64,000 nucleotides of DNA, taken from contig NZ_CP109785.1 in assembly GCF_025913575.1 (NCBI RefSeq), positions 992,001 through 1,056,000 of the forward strand, written 5' to 3'. Within the stretch, counting starts at the first letter, position 1. Every line of letters begins with the position of its first letter. This stretch comes from Halocatena marina (GTDB lineage Archaea > Halobacteriota > Halobacteria > Halobacteriales > Haloarculaceae). This document shows positions 26,417 to 35,927 of this stretch, piece after piece. Under the pieces are notes generated by a model that saw nothing but the letters and a program-made list of their open reading frames with translations, was not told the origin of the DNA and ran no database searches. A program made the position numbers and the translations under genes.

Positions 26417-28306
26417 TCAGACTTCTCGCACTGGGAGTTCGATCTGGGTCGGATGATCGGCGTTGTGGTGGACCGTATTGGTCGCAGCACGATACTCTCT
26501 GTCTCCGTAGAGTGGGCCTCCCGTATTGTGGTTCACGTCGAATCGGGGGAAGTTTGACGAGGAGATGTCGAGTCGGATGCGGTGGCCGGGTTCGAACACG
26601 TTCGCAGTTGGATACGGCTCCATGTAGAATTCGTACACTTCGCCAGGGGTGATGAAATCCGGCTCATCACGGTAGCCGCGATAACGGGCACGACAAATCG
26701 TGTCAGAGAGGTTGAGCGCAAACCCGTTCGGGAACGCCTGATTTGGTGGATATTCGTCGATCAGTTTAGCCGTGAAATCCGTGTCCGGTGCGTCCGTCGC
26801 ACCGTATACGCTGACTCGGATGGGTCCGGTGATCTCCACACGATCCGTTAGCGGTGGTGTCCGAAAGACGAGCACATCGTCGCGCTGCTCTAGTGGGCCG
26901 TAGGGCTCGTTTGCACCAAATGTGTCCTCCCGAGTGCGTTGGTCGTATCCGCCCCGTCCAGTGATGTCGAAGAGTTTCCGTTCTGACAGCGGATATTCGA
27001 GGAGATTCTCTTCACGCGGCTCGTACGTAATGTACGACGAGCAGTTGCCACCGATCGTCGGCACTGGATTTTTCGGATCGAACTCGTAGCTCGTCGTGCC
27101 TCCGCTCTCGGACGGCTTGTCGGTCGATAGCGTTCCGTCGTGGTGTGCGTAGTACGTCGTGTACTCGACATCGCTTGGAGGCCACTCGTCGGCAGCGTCC
27201 CACTCCCCGCCGTGGAAGAGTTGGTTGTTGCCAGTCTGTCGGCCATCACCGGTTCCCATTCGGAAATACTGAACTGTCGGCTGGTCGCTCCACGTCCCTT
27301 TCCCTTTCAGGTAGTGATCGAAAAAGCGGAGTCGAGTCTCTTGATAATCGCGTACTGCTTTCTCCCCGAATGCCACCTCGCCGGAGTACGATTTGTTCCA
27401 CGACGGGAGCGGGTACGAGTTCCATCCGTGAGTCCACGGCCCCATCAGAAGGAACTGATCGGCGCTCTTTCGACCAGAGAGAGAGTCAAAGTTGTCACAG
27501 GTCGCCTTGGTGTACGAGTCGTACCACGCTCCGCTGTAGACGGTCGGAACGTCGGCCAGTTCGTCGTAGTATCGCTCGAAATTGATACCAGCGGACTGCC
27601 AGAGTTCGTCGCTTGCCGAACCGCTGGTCATGATATCGAACACCCACTCCTCGTAGTTCGGGATGTGACGAAGTGGCGATTGGCCGGGGCGGATGGGACT
27701 GTCCGCGAGCACGTCGCGGACATCGACATTGGCGAGGAGCTGTTGGATATCTTCATTCTCGAGCGCGCGTTTGGCGAATCCACCCCCGAGCGTCAACGCC
27801 CAACAGAGCCACCTGAGTTCGAACGCACCGTTGTGTCTAAACGTTGCGTGTCGACCATTAGCAGCTCCCTGATTGATGAACATCGCTTCGAGATGGGGCG
27901 GATCCTGCGTTGCGAGTGCGCTCTGGACCCACGCTCCGTAGGAGGTACCGAAGGTACCGACCTGTCCATCACAGTAATCGCGGTCAGCGAGCCATTCGAC
28001 CGTGTCGTAGCCGTCCTCGGCTTCGTCTATGAAAATATAATACTCCCCCTCGCTCTCGAAGCGACCGCGACAGTCCTGAATTGCGACGACGTATCCTCGT
28101 TTGGCGTACCACTCCCCGTGTCGCTCCAGTCTGCCACGCTTGTTGTAGGGCGTCCGGTCTAACAGTGCCGGCTTCGGTGTATCGATCGGCTCGCCAGTCT
28201 CTCGATCAGCCGGTCGATAGATGTCTGTTGCGAGTCGCGTTCCATCGCGCATCTCGACAGGTACGTTCAGTTCGGCACGAACACCATAGCTCGACTCCGT
28301 GCTCAT
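26417..28306 (-). CDS. CocE/NonD-type alpha/beta hydrolase
   Basis: 629 residues. Starts MSTESSYGVR; VEMRDGTRLATDIYRP is the first conserved segment; the nucleophile elbow GTSYGA places Ser at ~122; GPWTHGW carries a His-containing segment; the last ~250 residues form the beta-rich X-Pro dipeptidyl-peptidase C-terminal domain (GPIRVSVYGATDAPDTDF). The family includes cocaine esterase and peptide hydrolases of clan S15. Within this block it could cleave an ester or amide intermediate, but it might also serve general peptide turnover. Confidence 0.85.
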   Translation of the reverse strand: MSTESSYGVRAELNVPVEMRDGTRLATDIYRPADRETGEPIDTPKPALLDRTPYNKRGRLERHGEWYAKRGYVVAIQDCRGRFESEGEYYIFIDEAEDGYDTVEWLADRDYCDGQVGTFGTSYGAWVQSALATQDPPHLEAMFINQGAANGRHATFRHNGAFELRWLCWALTLGGGFAKRALENEDIQQLLANVDVRDVLADSPIRPGQSPLRHIPNYEEWVFDIMTSGSASDELWQSAGINFERYYDELADVPTVYSGAWYDSYTKATCDNFDSLSGRKSADQFLLMGPWTHGWNSYPLPSWNKSYSGEVAFGEKAVRDYQETRLRFFDHYLKGKGTWSDQPTVQYFRMGTGDGRQTGNNQLFHGGEWDAADEWPPSDVEYTTYYAHHDGTLSTDKPSESGGTTSYEFDPKNPVPTIGGNCSSYITYEPREENLLEYPLSERKLFDITGRGGYDQRTREDTFGANEPYGPLEQRDDVLVFRTPPLTDRVEITGPIRVSVYGATDAPDTDFTAKLIDEYPPNQAFPNGFALNLSDTICRARYRGYRDEPDFITPGEVYEFYMEPYPTANVFEPGHRIRLDISSSNFPRFDVNHNTGGPLYGDREYRAATNTVHHNADHPTQIELPVREV

Positions 28307-28474
28307 ACAGCATGCAGCCTGACAACCGGCAAAAAGGTTCCCCTCCGTCTCGTTTAATGAACGTTATTTGGAACACAAAATTTGCGGTACGTTTATCTCG
28401 TCGTTCTCCTACTGTGGTGGTAGGCGTGGTTGTCACCGTCACACATATCACGGCACGACAGGACGCATACTTTC

Positions 28475-28482
28475 AGAGGAGA
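28475..28482 (+). promoter_or_regulatory. Ribosome binding site deciding the NCS2 start
   Basis: AGAGGAGA lies five to six bases before the ATG at 28488. It supports that start over an in-frame ATG at 28368, whose extra 40 residues are basic and Cys-rich. Confidence 0.6.
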
Positions 28483-28487
28483 TAAGA

Positions 28488-30128
28488 ATGGATGATAATG
28501 GACAACACAATGAGGATGACACAGTAGACACGGATTCTTCGGATGATGATGCAATCGGTCCGATAGAGGAGTCAGAGTTCGTCGAGTATGGTATTGAGGA
28601 CAAGCCACCGCTGGCAGAATCGATATTCCTCGGTTTCCAGCATTACCTGACGATGATTGGCGCGACGGTAGCGATCCCGCTTGCACTCGCGGGTGCATTG
28701 GGAATGTTGGAGGCTGCTCCGGAACAGGTCGGGCGCCTCATTGGTACGTTCTTTATTGTTTCGGGAATCGCAACGCTCGGTCAGACGATCCTCGGTAATC
28801 GATACCCAATCGTACAGGGCGGAACGTTCTCGATGCTCGCACCGGCTCTCGCAATCATCGGCGTCCTTGGAACACAGGGCGCTGACTGGCAGACAATGCT
28901 CCTCTATTTACAGGGGGCAGTTATTGTCGCTGGCCTCACGGAGATCGTAATCGGATACACTGGCGTCATGGGATGGATAAAACAGCACATGGGTCCAGTC
29001 GTCATTGCCCCGGTTATTGCGCTCATCGGACTCTCGCTGTTCAACGCGCCACAGATCGTAGATCCAAACTTCAGTGCCCCCGGAACGGGACAGAACTGGT
29101 GGCTTCTCGGGCTGACGCTGGCGCTTATCATCCTGTTCTCGCAGTATCTCGATCAGTACTCGCGTGCGTTTCGACTGTTCCCGGTTCTCCTCGGCATCTC
29201 TGCTGCGTGGATTATCGCTACAGTCCTTTCGGTGGGTGGCGTTTTCTCGGCTGATTCGACGAGCTTCGTCGATCTTGGATCAGTGCTGTCTGCGTCGCTC
29301 ATCCAGCCGGTGTATCCCTTCCAATGGGGAGTTCCCCGGTTCGAATTGGCGTTTGCCATCGGTATGATCGCAGGAATGCTGGCCTCCGTGATCGAGTCGT
29401 TCGGTGATTATCACTCCGTTGCGCGCATGGCCGGTCGCGGCGCACCGAGTCCCCGGAGGATCGATTACGGCATCGGAATGGAAGGAATCGGAAACACCCT
29501 CGCTGGTGTCATGGGAACAGGAAACGGTTCCACCTCGTACACCGAGAACGTCGGTGCGATCGGTATCACGGGCGTTGCCTCGCGCTATGTCGTTCAGATT
29601 GGAGCCATCGTCATGATCATTGTTGGCTACCTGGGCCCGGTTGGACAACTGTTTGCGACCATCCCTGCCCCCATTATTGGCGGACTGTACATCGTCATGT
29701 TCGGTCAAATTGCGGCTGTCGGTCTCTCACAGTTGAAGTACGTTGACCTCGACAACAATCGCAACGTATTCATCATCGGATTTGCTCTCTTCTCTGGACT
29801 CGCTGTTCCGGCATACATGAGTAATATCGGTCAGGGTGTCGACGCTGGCGCATCGACCGTGTTCCAACAAGGACTGAGTCAGGTTGCACTCATCGGACCA
29901 ATTCTCGGATCAGACGTCATCGCAACCACACTCTTCGTTATCGGATCGACTGGAATGGCCGTCGGTGGCATTGTTGCGTTCTTCCTCGACAACACTATCG
30001 ATGGTACCCGTGAGGAACGTGGTCTCGCCGAATGGGAGAAGATCACCGAAGACGACAGCGAGTTCCAATCGTTCTTGCAGCGATGGCGCAGCAGCGATGA
30101 TGAGACCACCCCGACAGGAGCAGACTGA
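28488..30128 (+). CDS. NCS2 family permease (uracil/xanthine type)
   Basis: 546 residues with ~14 hydrophobic segments after an acidic ~40-residue N-terminus. GFQHYLTMIGATVAIPLALAG carries the QH motif of TM1; VQGGTFSMLAPALAIIG is the TM3 substrate segment; MGTGNGSTSYTENVGAIGITG is the NAT signature region in the middle of the protein. NCS2 carriers bring in uracil, xanthine or urate with protons. It is the second nucleobase permease in this block and is followed on the same strand by a small membrane protein and the hydantoinase-like gene. Confidence 0.9.
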   Translation: MDDNGQHNEDDTVDTDSSDDDAIGPIEESEFVEYGIEDKPPLAESIFLGFQHYLTMIGATVAIPLALAGALGMLEAAPEQVGRLIGTFFIVSGIATLGQTILGNRYPIVQGGTFSMLAPALAIIGVLGTQGADWQTMLLYLQGAVIVAGLTEIVIGYTGVMGWIKQHMGPVVIAPVIALIGLSLFNAPQIVDPNFSAPGTGQNWWLLGLTLALIILFSQYLDQYSRAFRLFPVLLGISAAWIIATVLSVGGVFSADSTSFVDLGSVLSASLIQPVYPFQWGVPRFELAFAIGMIAGMLASVIESFGDYHSVARMAGRGAPSPRRIDYGIGMEGIGNTLAGVMGTGNGSTSYTENVGAIGITGVASRYVVQIGAIVMIIVGYLGPVGQLFATIPAPIIGGLYIVMFGQIAAVGLSQLKYVDLDNNRNVFIIGFALFSGLAVPAYMSNIGQGVDAGASTVFQQGLSQVALIGPILGSDVIATTLFVIGSTGMAVGGIVAFFLDNTIDGTREERGLAEWEKITEDDSEFQSFLQRWRSSDDETTPTGAD

Positions 30129-30210
30129 CTCTCGTCGCTCGAAACTGTTTGGGTGTTGGGCAAACGCCTCCCCGCAACAATGAGGTACATTCGGTTCATC
30201 TCTTCTTTGT

Positions 30211-30627
30211 ATGCCAGTGACGACGCGGCGGGACCAACTTGAGTATCATACCGACCTCCGTTCTGGAGGCTGGCTCGGTATCGACGATGATGCACTTGTC
30301 ATTGTCCGCGAGTCAGAAGAGCCACTCTCCGTCCCGCTCGATGATATTGCTGAGGTTACCGCTCAAGATATCGATCTGTTTCTGGTGGTTATGAGCGTTA
30401 CACTCGTTGGATTTGGTCTGTGGGCAACGTCACGGAACGTCGTCGGAGGACTCGTATTTGCGACGATTGGACTCGGGAGTCTCTATCTCACCTACCGGAA
30501 GCGCAATCGCTTGACGATCTCTGTCGCCGGTCGGCCAAAGCCGCTTCAGTACTATCCCGTTGACGCCGAATCGACCTACGCGGCAATCAACGACGCACTC
30601 CATGAGGGTGTGTCAGAACATTCATAG
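30211..30627 (+). CDS. Small membrane protein, 138 aa
   Basis: Function not recognised. The N-terminal ~50 residues look like a small beta-rich domain (LGIDDDALVIVRESEEPLSVPLDDIAEV), followed by two helices at ~56-72 and ~77-93, a basic KRNR turn and a C-terminal domain (ISVAGRPKPLQYYPVD). This beta/TM-TM/beta layout resembles bacterial PH-like membrane proteins. It lies between the NCS2 permease and hydantoinase-like genes on the same strand and may be an accessory membrane component. Confidence 0.55.
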   Translation: MPVTTRRDQLEYHTDLRSGGWLGIDDDALVIVRESEEPLSVPLDDIAEVTAQDIDLFLVVMSVTLVGFGLWATSRNVVGGLVFATIGLGSLYLTYRKRNRLTISVAGRPKPLQYYPVDAESTYAAINDALHEGVSEHS

Positions 30628-30662
30628 AAAATATGATTCACTACTATGCCAGCTCAACTGGT

Positions 30663-30673
30663 ACTATTAAGTA
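30663..30673 (+). promoter_or_regulatory. Likely TATA box of the hydantoinase-like gene
   Basis: ACTATTAAGTA lies ~28 bp before the ATG at 30696, the usual distance for a leaderless archaeal transcript. Confidence 0.35.
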
Positions 30674-30695
30674 TGATTAGGTGGAGTACTGCTGT

Positions 30696-32123
30696 ATGGC
30701 GGACCAAGCAGATCTGCGTGTAGTTAACGCACGAGTCGTTACGCCGAGTGGCACCCAGTTTGGAGGCGTCGCTGCGCGCGACGGAGTGATCACTGGCGTT
30801 GGAACTGACGAATCACTCCCCGATGCAGAGCGAGAGATCGACGCTGCCGGGAACTATCTCATTCCGGGCTTCATCGATCCACACGTCCACTGGGGTCTCT
30901 CACGATACGAATTCGAGGACTATCACGAAGGACTTGCTCACGACTTCGAAACCGAGACGCGGGGCGCAGTCCACGGCGGAGTGACGACTGTTGTCAACTT
31001 CCTACTCCAGCGGGAACCATACCTTCCAGATATGGAGTTCTTCCGGGACGTCGGAAGCGAGAACTCCTACATCGATTTTGCGTATCACGCAATCGTCCAT
31101 CAAGACCACCACGTCGAAGAGATTGAAGGGCTCGTCGATGCGGGTATTCGATCGTTCAAGGTGTTCTTTAACTGGTATAAACACGCATCGCCAGAGCTTG
31201 GCATCGACCACTCGGACGCCGGGCGGGTGTATCGAGTGCTCGATACCGTCTCTGATGTCACGAACGGAGTCGTCATGTTCCATGCAGAGAATGAGGATCT
31301 CGCGTACGAACGTCGTCAAGAGCTTCAGGAAGCGGAGCGAAACGATCTCGAAGCGTGGACCGAAGCAGCACCGAACATCTGTGAGGCAATGCAGATCGAG
31401 CAGATTGGTCAGCTAACCGAATACACCGACTCTCGAGCGTACATCGTTCACATGAGCACCGCCGAGGGTGTCGATATCTGTGAGCGCTTTCAGGAGCAGG
31501 GTGTCAATCTCCACGCCGAGACGCTCCCGGCGTTTCTTGCCCACACGAATACAGACGACCTCGGCGTTTGGGGTAAGATTTCTCCACCGCTGCGAACCGA
31601 GCAAAGCAAAGAACGCCTCTGGGAAGGACTGCGTAACGGTGTCGTCGATTATCTTGGCACCGATCACTGCCCGCACAAAATCGAGTTCAAGGAGAAAGGT
31701 GAAGGAAAATACGGCGATATCTGGGATGCGATTCCGGGGGACAACAACGGTATCGAATATTTCCTTCCTGTGATGATGAGCGAAGGAGTCAACAAGAACC
31801 GACTGAGCATGGAACGCGTCGTAGAGGTCTGTGCAGAGAACAACGCAAAGCGGTGGGGTCTCTATCCGCGCAAAGGCGCGCTTGTCGAGGGATCTGACGC
31901 GGATATGGTTATCGTCGATCTCGATAAAAGCCGCGTTGTCGACGACTCGTTCTATCACACGATGGAGCCTCGCTATTCTACGTTCCACGGACAAGAACTC
32001 ACAGGCCTTCCGACACACACGATCGTCGATGGTAGAGTGGTCGTTGAGGACGACGAGCTGCAAGTCGATCCCGGTGGTCGCTCTTTCCTCCCACGACACG
32101 AAAACGGTGTGCCAAAACGCTGA
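30696..32123 (+). CDS. Dihydropyrimidinase/hydantoinase-like cyclic amidohydrolase
   Basis: 475 residues. HVH of DPHVHWG is at 63-65; the likely carbamylated lysine is K155 in IRSFKVFFNWYK; further His ligands are in MFHAENED and YIVHMST; the catalytic Asp is in YLGTDHCPH. This set defines the dihydroorotase/dihydropyrimidinase/allantoinase branch, zinc enzymes that open cyclic amide rings. With the Mo hydroxylase and NCS1/NCS2 carriers nearby, a ring-opening step for a pyrimidine, hydantoin or ureide is likely. ATG at 30696 follows a TATA-like element; a GTG five codons upstream is less likely. Confidence 0.88.
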   Translation: MADQADLRVVNARVVTPSGTQFGGVAARDGVITGVGTDESLPDAEREIDAAGNYLIPGFIDPHVHWGLSRYEFEDYHEGLAHDFETETRGAVHGGVTTVVNFLLQREPYLPDMEFFRDVGSENSYIDFAYHAIVHQDHHVEEIEGLVDAGIRSFKVFFNWYKHASPELGIDHSDAGRVYRVLDTVSDVTNGVVMFHAENEDLAYERRQELQEAERNDLEAWTEAAPNICEAMQIEQIGQLTEYTDSRAYIVHMSTAEGVDICERFQEQGVNLHAETLPAFLAHTNTDDLGVWGKISPPLRTEQSKERLWEGLRNGVVDYLGTDHCPHKIEFKEKGEGKYGDIWDAIPGDNNGIEYFLPVMMSEGVNKNRLSMERVVEVCAENNAKRWGLYPRKGALVEGSDADMVIVDLDKSRVVDDSFYHTMEPRYSTFHGQELTGLPTHTIVDGRVVVEDDELQVDPGGRSFLPRHENGVPKR

Positions 32124-32328
32124 GGCACTCTGTGGCTGCGTTCTAACGCGCTCGTTTCAAAAACCGAGACGAACATCAACGGAGGTTGTGGTCTGTGAAA
32201 CCAGCCACAAATTTCGCAGTAGCTGCCGGTGCAGTGCTTTCTGTGTTGGCTCAGTGGGTCGGCGACGCAATCAAACGAAAGAGTGCGTTCCTGATCGATT
32301 CGTGTATTAATCTTCGAATCGACAACCG

Positions 32329-33993
32329 TCACGGTGTGATCGTTATTGTTTCGCCATCAAATGTTGTGAGTGTAAACCCGTCGAATGAATCACGAAGGTT
32401 CGATAGTTTTCCTCGCCCGTTGAGAAGGCTGATTGCGACCTGTTCGCCGAGTTTGAGTCCGTACGTTTTATCACTTCGATAATGGATACCGGCCCAGTTT
32501 CGGGCATTCGCTATGTTCGCTGCGAGTTTATTGAGCTCACCCCGCACAGTCAGTTCTTCGTTCACGTCAGAGAGCAGTTCGGTTCCGTCTGCAGACGGGC
32601 GCATCGGCTCTTTGAATGTGTGTGATTCATCGAAGTACGCTTTCAGAATCGTCACGGAAGCGCCTGCAACAGTCGAGTGGCCAGCCACGTAGGACGGATG
32701 CAGAGGACACCCCTCTGGGTATGCCTGTGGTAGCAAATAATTACAGTACGTATCGTATATCCGATCGAGCACCGGTGAATCGAGCAGTTCCTCGTGGATC
32801 GGATAGGACGCATTTCCAGTACAGTGGTTGTGGACACGTCCACCGAATGCTTCGGGACGGAGGCGTTTGTGGACGATCCATTTTTGATACCACGCAGCAC
32901 TCTGTGCAACGTCGAAGCAGCTATTTGTGGCGTCGAGTGCGTCCCAAAATCCGAAGTTGAGCAAGGGTGTGACCGGATCGTCCTCATCGTATGGTATGTT
33001 CGGGTCCAGTGAGACGCCATTGCCAACCAGAATCGATGCGGCGTTTAACATCGCTGCTGCGGCTTCATACGCCTGATTTGGCAAATCATTGTGAACGTAC
33101 GTTGCAAGCGCACGTCCGTTATGGATGTAGCGGCGCGTTTCCTGATATGTTTGCTCTCTTTTAGGATCCGCCCCCCGCTGGCTCGCGAGCCATTCATCAT
33201 ACTCGGTGAGGTAATCTAGTCCCGGCGAGGCTGATTTGACTTTCTGTGCGATTTCGAGGGCACCGTGGGGAATGGGTTGGCAGAGAAACTGCGAAAGGTA
33301 CGGTCCGGTTCTGTTTCCGGCTGGGACCCCCCGGAAAATGACATCTGATGTGACTGCTCCGTTTTTTGTTGGTCCATCGTAATCAGAGAAGGTGGACAAA
33401 TCTTCAGCCGCAGCCGCTATGAGCTCGTTTTCTTCGTATTGGTAAAACGGAACGTCACGACAAAGAGCCATCCAATACAGCTCAGCAACTTCAGCTGCAC
33501 TCCGAGCGCTCGCAAACGAGGGCGCTGGTGGCGCTGTTCCCTGATGAGAGTCAATCCCAACCAGTTCGTAAGCGTATGCCGCTTGTGGTTCGACGAGTTT
33601 TTGCTCTCCTTTGCCGAGAGGAATTTGTTTGAAATCCTGTGGTCGCCCCGTCTTAAGTGCGTGCTGGAGAGCGGCATACGCGTCGAGATCGACCTCCCCT
33701 AACCGGTTGTGAGGAAGTCCTTTCGTGAAGTCTGCGATTTTCTTATCGTACCGTTTGTGATCGCCGTTTGGGGTCTGTTCTGGAAGTCCTTTACTCGGGG
33801 CCAACACTTCATGAGCGATCTCTTTCCGTAGCTCGTAGGCTTTTTCAAGCCGATCTTGGGTGGAACTCCGACGCTCAGTGGAGAACGTCGGTACTGCACT
33901 CGCAGTTTGGGATCCTATCGCAGTTGTCCCAAGCCCTGCTAAAACTGTTCGGCGTGTTATGTCTTTGTCTAATACTTGCTTAATATATTCCAT
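32329..33993 (-). CDS. Tat-exported vanadium-dependent haloperoxidase-like protein
   Basis: 554 residues. A twin-arginine signal (DITRRTVLAGLGTT) is followed by a PAP2/haloperoxidase domain. Vanadate-site residues seen: Lys371 and Arg379 in WYQKWIVHKRLRPEAFGG, very close to algal bromoperoxidases; GHS with His439; Arg498 and His504 in NARNWAGIHYRSD, His504 being the expected vanadate ligand. The Ser normally before GH (PSGH) is Ala here (SYVAGH). Family members oxidise halides with peroxide and halogenate organics; membrane PAP2 phosphatases share the site. ATG at 33993 preferred, with GGGAG just upstream; a TTG at 34002 is possible. Single gene, exported to a chloride-rich exterior. Confidence 0.85.
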   Translation of the reverse strand: MEYIKQVLDKDITRRTVLAGLGTTAIGSQTASAVPTFSTERRSSTQDRLEKAYELRKEIAHEVLAPSKGLPEQTPNGDHKRYDKKIADFTKGLPHNRLGEVDLDAYAALQHALKTGRPQDFKQIPLGKGEQKLVEPQAAYAYELVGIDSHQGTAPPAPSFASARSAAEVAELYWMALCRDVPFYQYEENELIAAAAEDLSTFSDYDGPTKNGAVTSDVIFRGVPAGNRTGPYLSQFLCQPIPHGALEIAQKVKSASPGLDYLTEYDEWLASQRGADPKREQTYQETRRYIHNGRALATYVHNDLPNQAYEAAAAMLNAASILVGNGVSLDPNIPYDEDDPVTPLLNFGFWDALDATNSCFDVAQSAAWYQKWIVHKRLRPEAFGGRVHNHCTGNASYPIHEELLDSPVLDRIYDTYCNYLLPQAYPEGCPLHPSYVAGHSTVAGASVTILKAYFDESHTFKEPMRPSADGTELLSDVNEELTVRGELNKLAANIANARNWAGIHYRSDKTYGLKLGEQVAISLLNGRGKLSNLRDSFDGFTLTTFDGETITITP

Positions 33994-34171
33994 GGCTCCC
34001 AAGTATGAATTAATGACTTCAGAGATTGTTATGGGGTTATTAGAGGATGTATATGAGGTTATTACGGTATTCAGCCTTTCACTAAAAAATTAGTCTGTAC
34101 ATAATGTAACTTCATTTGGAACGTCGAAAATACACTGCACGGTACGGGTTTTGCACAAATATACAAGCCGA

Positions 34172-35149
34172 TTATCGGATTTCTGGCGTCCAAACCTGTG
34201 AACACAGGGAAATACTTCCCTCGCGGAATGTAACCCACTGCACAACAGCAATTGTTCCAATACAAATTGCACCGACTCCAATGAGTCCCGCTTCCGGTCC
34301 GAACGCTCCACCAGTCAACAGTTGAGGACCAGCCTGTTCGGTCGCAATAACCGTCACGGGGAGTTGCAATCCACTGACAGAGAATCCATAGACGGTTGTT
34401 TGGAAGAAATTCCACGAGATATGCAGTCCGATCGGTATTCCCAGTTCGCCTGTCAGCACGTAGCCAGACGCGAGCATGATTCCCCCGAGTGTGATCACAA
34501 ACGTGCTCGTCGGTGTCGCATTCGGATTGGCAATGTGACCGATACCAAAGATAGCCGAAGAACTGATCACAGCAGCCCCAACAGCCACTTTTGGGGTTAT
34601 CCACCGAAACCAGCGGAATCCTTCAGCGAGATTCGTCAACAGGTAACCGCGTAGTAGCAGTTCCTCGCTAATCCCAACGAAGACAAAGAGAAGCGCCGAA
34701 ACGAGGAAGGCACTGGCAAAGGGGATTTCTGATATGGTTTGAAAGTAGCCGGTTATTCGAATCCAGCCAGCCGCGAGCTCAACCACGAATATCGACGTCA
34801 TGAGCAACCAACCGAGAACGAGACCGAATCCGAGATCGAGCCACCACGCACGCGAGAGATGGAAACCAAAATCCGAGAACATACGTCGATCGACAAACCG
34901 ACCAACGACGTAAGCAAATATAAAAAATTGGAAGAGTTGCACAAACTGAAGGAGTAGTAGACGGCCGACTCGTCCGAATGGTTCAAGATGTAAACCAACG
35001 AAGACAGGGAGTAAGAACGGTTGAATCAAAAGTTGTGTCCCGAATGTGAGGATTCCGAACACAACTATGGCAGCGAGTAGTCGCCATGGCAACCGAAGTC
35101 GCCGCTCCGTCCTATTCCAGACGATTGACTTTACTGGATAGGTCATCAT
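34172..35149 (-). CDS. CPBP-family intramembrane metalloprotease (Abi/CAAX type)
   Basis: 325 residues with ~8 hydrophobic segments. Motif 1 is EELLLRGYL (the EExxxR glutamates), motif 2 FGIGHI and motif 3 LHISWNFF, the three conserved motifs of the Rce1/CPBP family. The active site is placed within the membrane. Family members cleave prenylated or lipobox proteins or act in bacteriocin self-protection; the substrate here is unknown. It ends 179 bp from the haloperoxidase start, on the same strand. Confidence 0.85.
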   Translation of the reverse strand: MMTYPVKSIVWNRTERRLRLPWRLLAAIVVFGILTFGTQLLIQPFLLPVFVGLHLEPFGRVGRLLLLQFVQLFQFFIFAYVVGRFVDRRMFSDFGFHLSRAWWLDLGFGLVLGWLLMTSIFVVELAAGWIRITGYFQTISEIPFASAFLVSALLFVFVGISEELLLRGYLLTNLAEGFRWFRWITPKVAVGAAVISSSAIFGIGHIANPNATPTSTFVITLGGIMLASGYVLTGELGIPIGLHISWNFFQTTVYGFSVSGLQLPVTVIATEQAGPQLLTGGAFGPEAGLIGVGAICIGTIAVVQWVTFREGSISLCSQVWTPEIR

Positions 35150-35249
35150 TCAGACTATTCCACGATATCGGTATTAACTCTCTGGTTCGAAATGTCAATC
35201 TCGAATGGATAGATGTCGAGCGTTGATAGCGATGGCTCATCTGATCGAA

Positions 35250-35927
35250 TCAGTCACAGCGTGCGACGGCACGGACTGGACTCCCATCGCCGTCAGGAAT
35301 AGCCAGTGGAAACGCGAGAAGTTCGAACTCACGAGCGAGCGCGGTGAGATTAGTGAGATTTTCGACAATCCGGCGGTCGGTAGCGAAGAGAGCATCGTGT
35401 GCTGGATAGCCATCAGGCTCGCTGTCGCTCTCACGGGTTTTGTCTACGCTCGGCGTTGGATCGGGGCTGAAACAGTCAATACCGACACTGTAGCCGTGGT
35501 CAGCACACCACGTAGCAGCGTCTTTATCGAGGTACGGATGATCCCGGTACGCGTCAGTTCCCCAGTGTTTGCTCCATCCCGTATGAAGGACGAGTAGGTC
35601 GTTGTCGCTGGGTTCTGGAAGGTCTGCAACGGTGATTGGCTCGCGGGAAGCTTTCCCGGTGCAATCGACAATCAATGCGTCAAATGTAAACAAAGAGACA
35701 TCGAACGCATCGAGGGTTCGACCGTCTGCAATCATGTGGCTGGGAACGTCGATATGAGTCCCTGCGTGGGTCTCCATCTGGAGGTTGGTGACGTGAGCAC
35801 CATCACGCTCGACAGTCGCAGACGGTTGGACTGAGACGGAGTCACTCCCGGGATAGACCGGCATCCCGGTTTCGATTCGATGAGAACAGTCTATAAGAGG
35901 CACGCGAGGTGAAATGCCTCGGTCCAC
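35250..35927 (-). CDS. Second cyclase-family (kynurenine-formamidase-like) hydrolase
   Basis: 225 residues, distantly related to the protein at 16076. Starts with a GTG: MDRGISPRVPLIDCSHRIETGMPVYPG. Metal motif HAGTHIDVPSH at 54-64, with His54, His58, Asp60 and His64. Then DLLVLHTGWSKHWG and a C-terminal AFPLAIPDGDGSPVRA. This is nearer the standard kynurenine-formamidase signature (HxGTHxDxPxH) than the first copy. Likely opens an amide or lactam ring. It stands alone 101 bp after the CPBP start, on the same strand. Confidence 0.82.
   Translation of the reverse strand: MDRGISPRVPLIDCSHRIETGMPVYPGSDSVSVQPSATVERDGAHVTNLQMETHAGTHIDVPSHMIADGRTLDAFDVSLFTFDALIVDCTGKASREPITVADLPEPSDNDLLVLHTGWSKHWGTDAYRDHPYLDKDAATWCADHGYSVGIDCFSPDPTPSVDKTRESDSEPDGYPAHDALFATDRRIVENLTNLTALAREFELLAFPLAIPDGDGSPVRAVARCD

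Noticed and set aside
34071..34604. 177-codon minus-strand frame
   Set aside because: Trp/Cys/Arg-rich shadow of the CPBP protease gene in another frame of the same strand.
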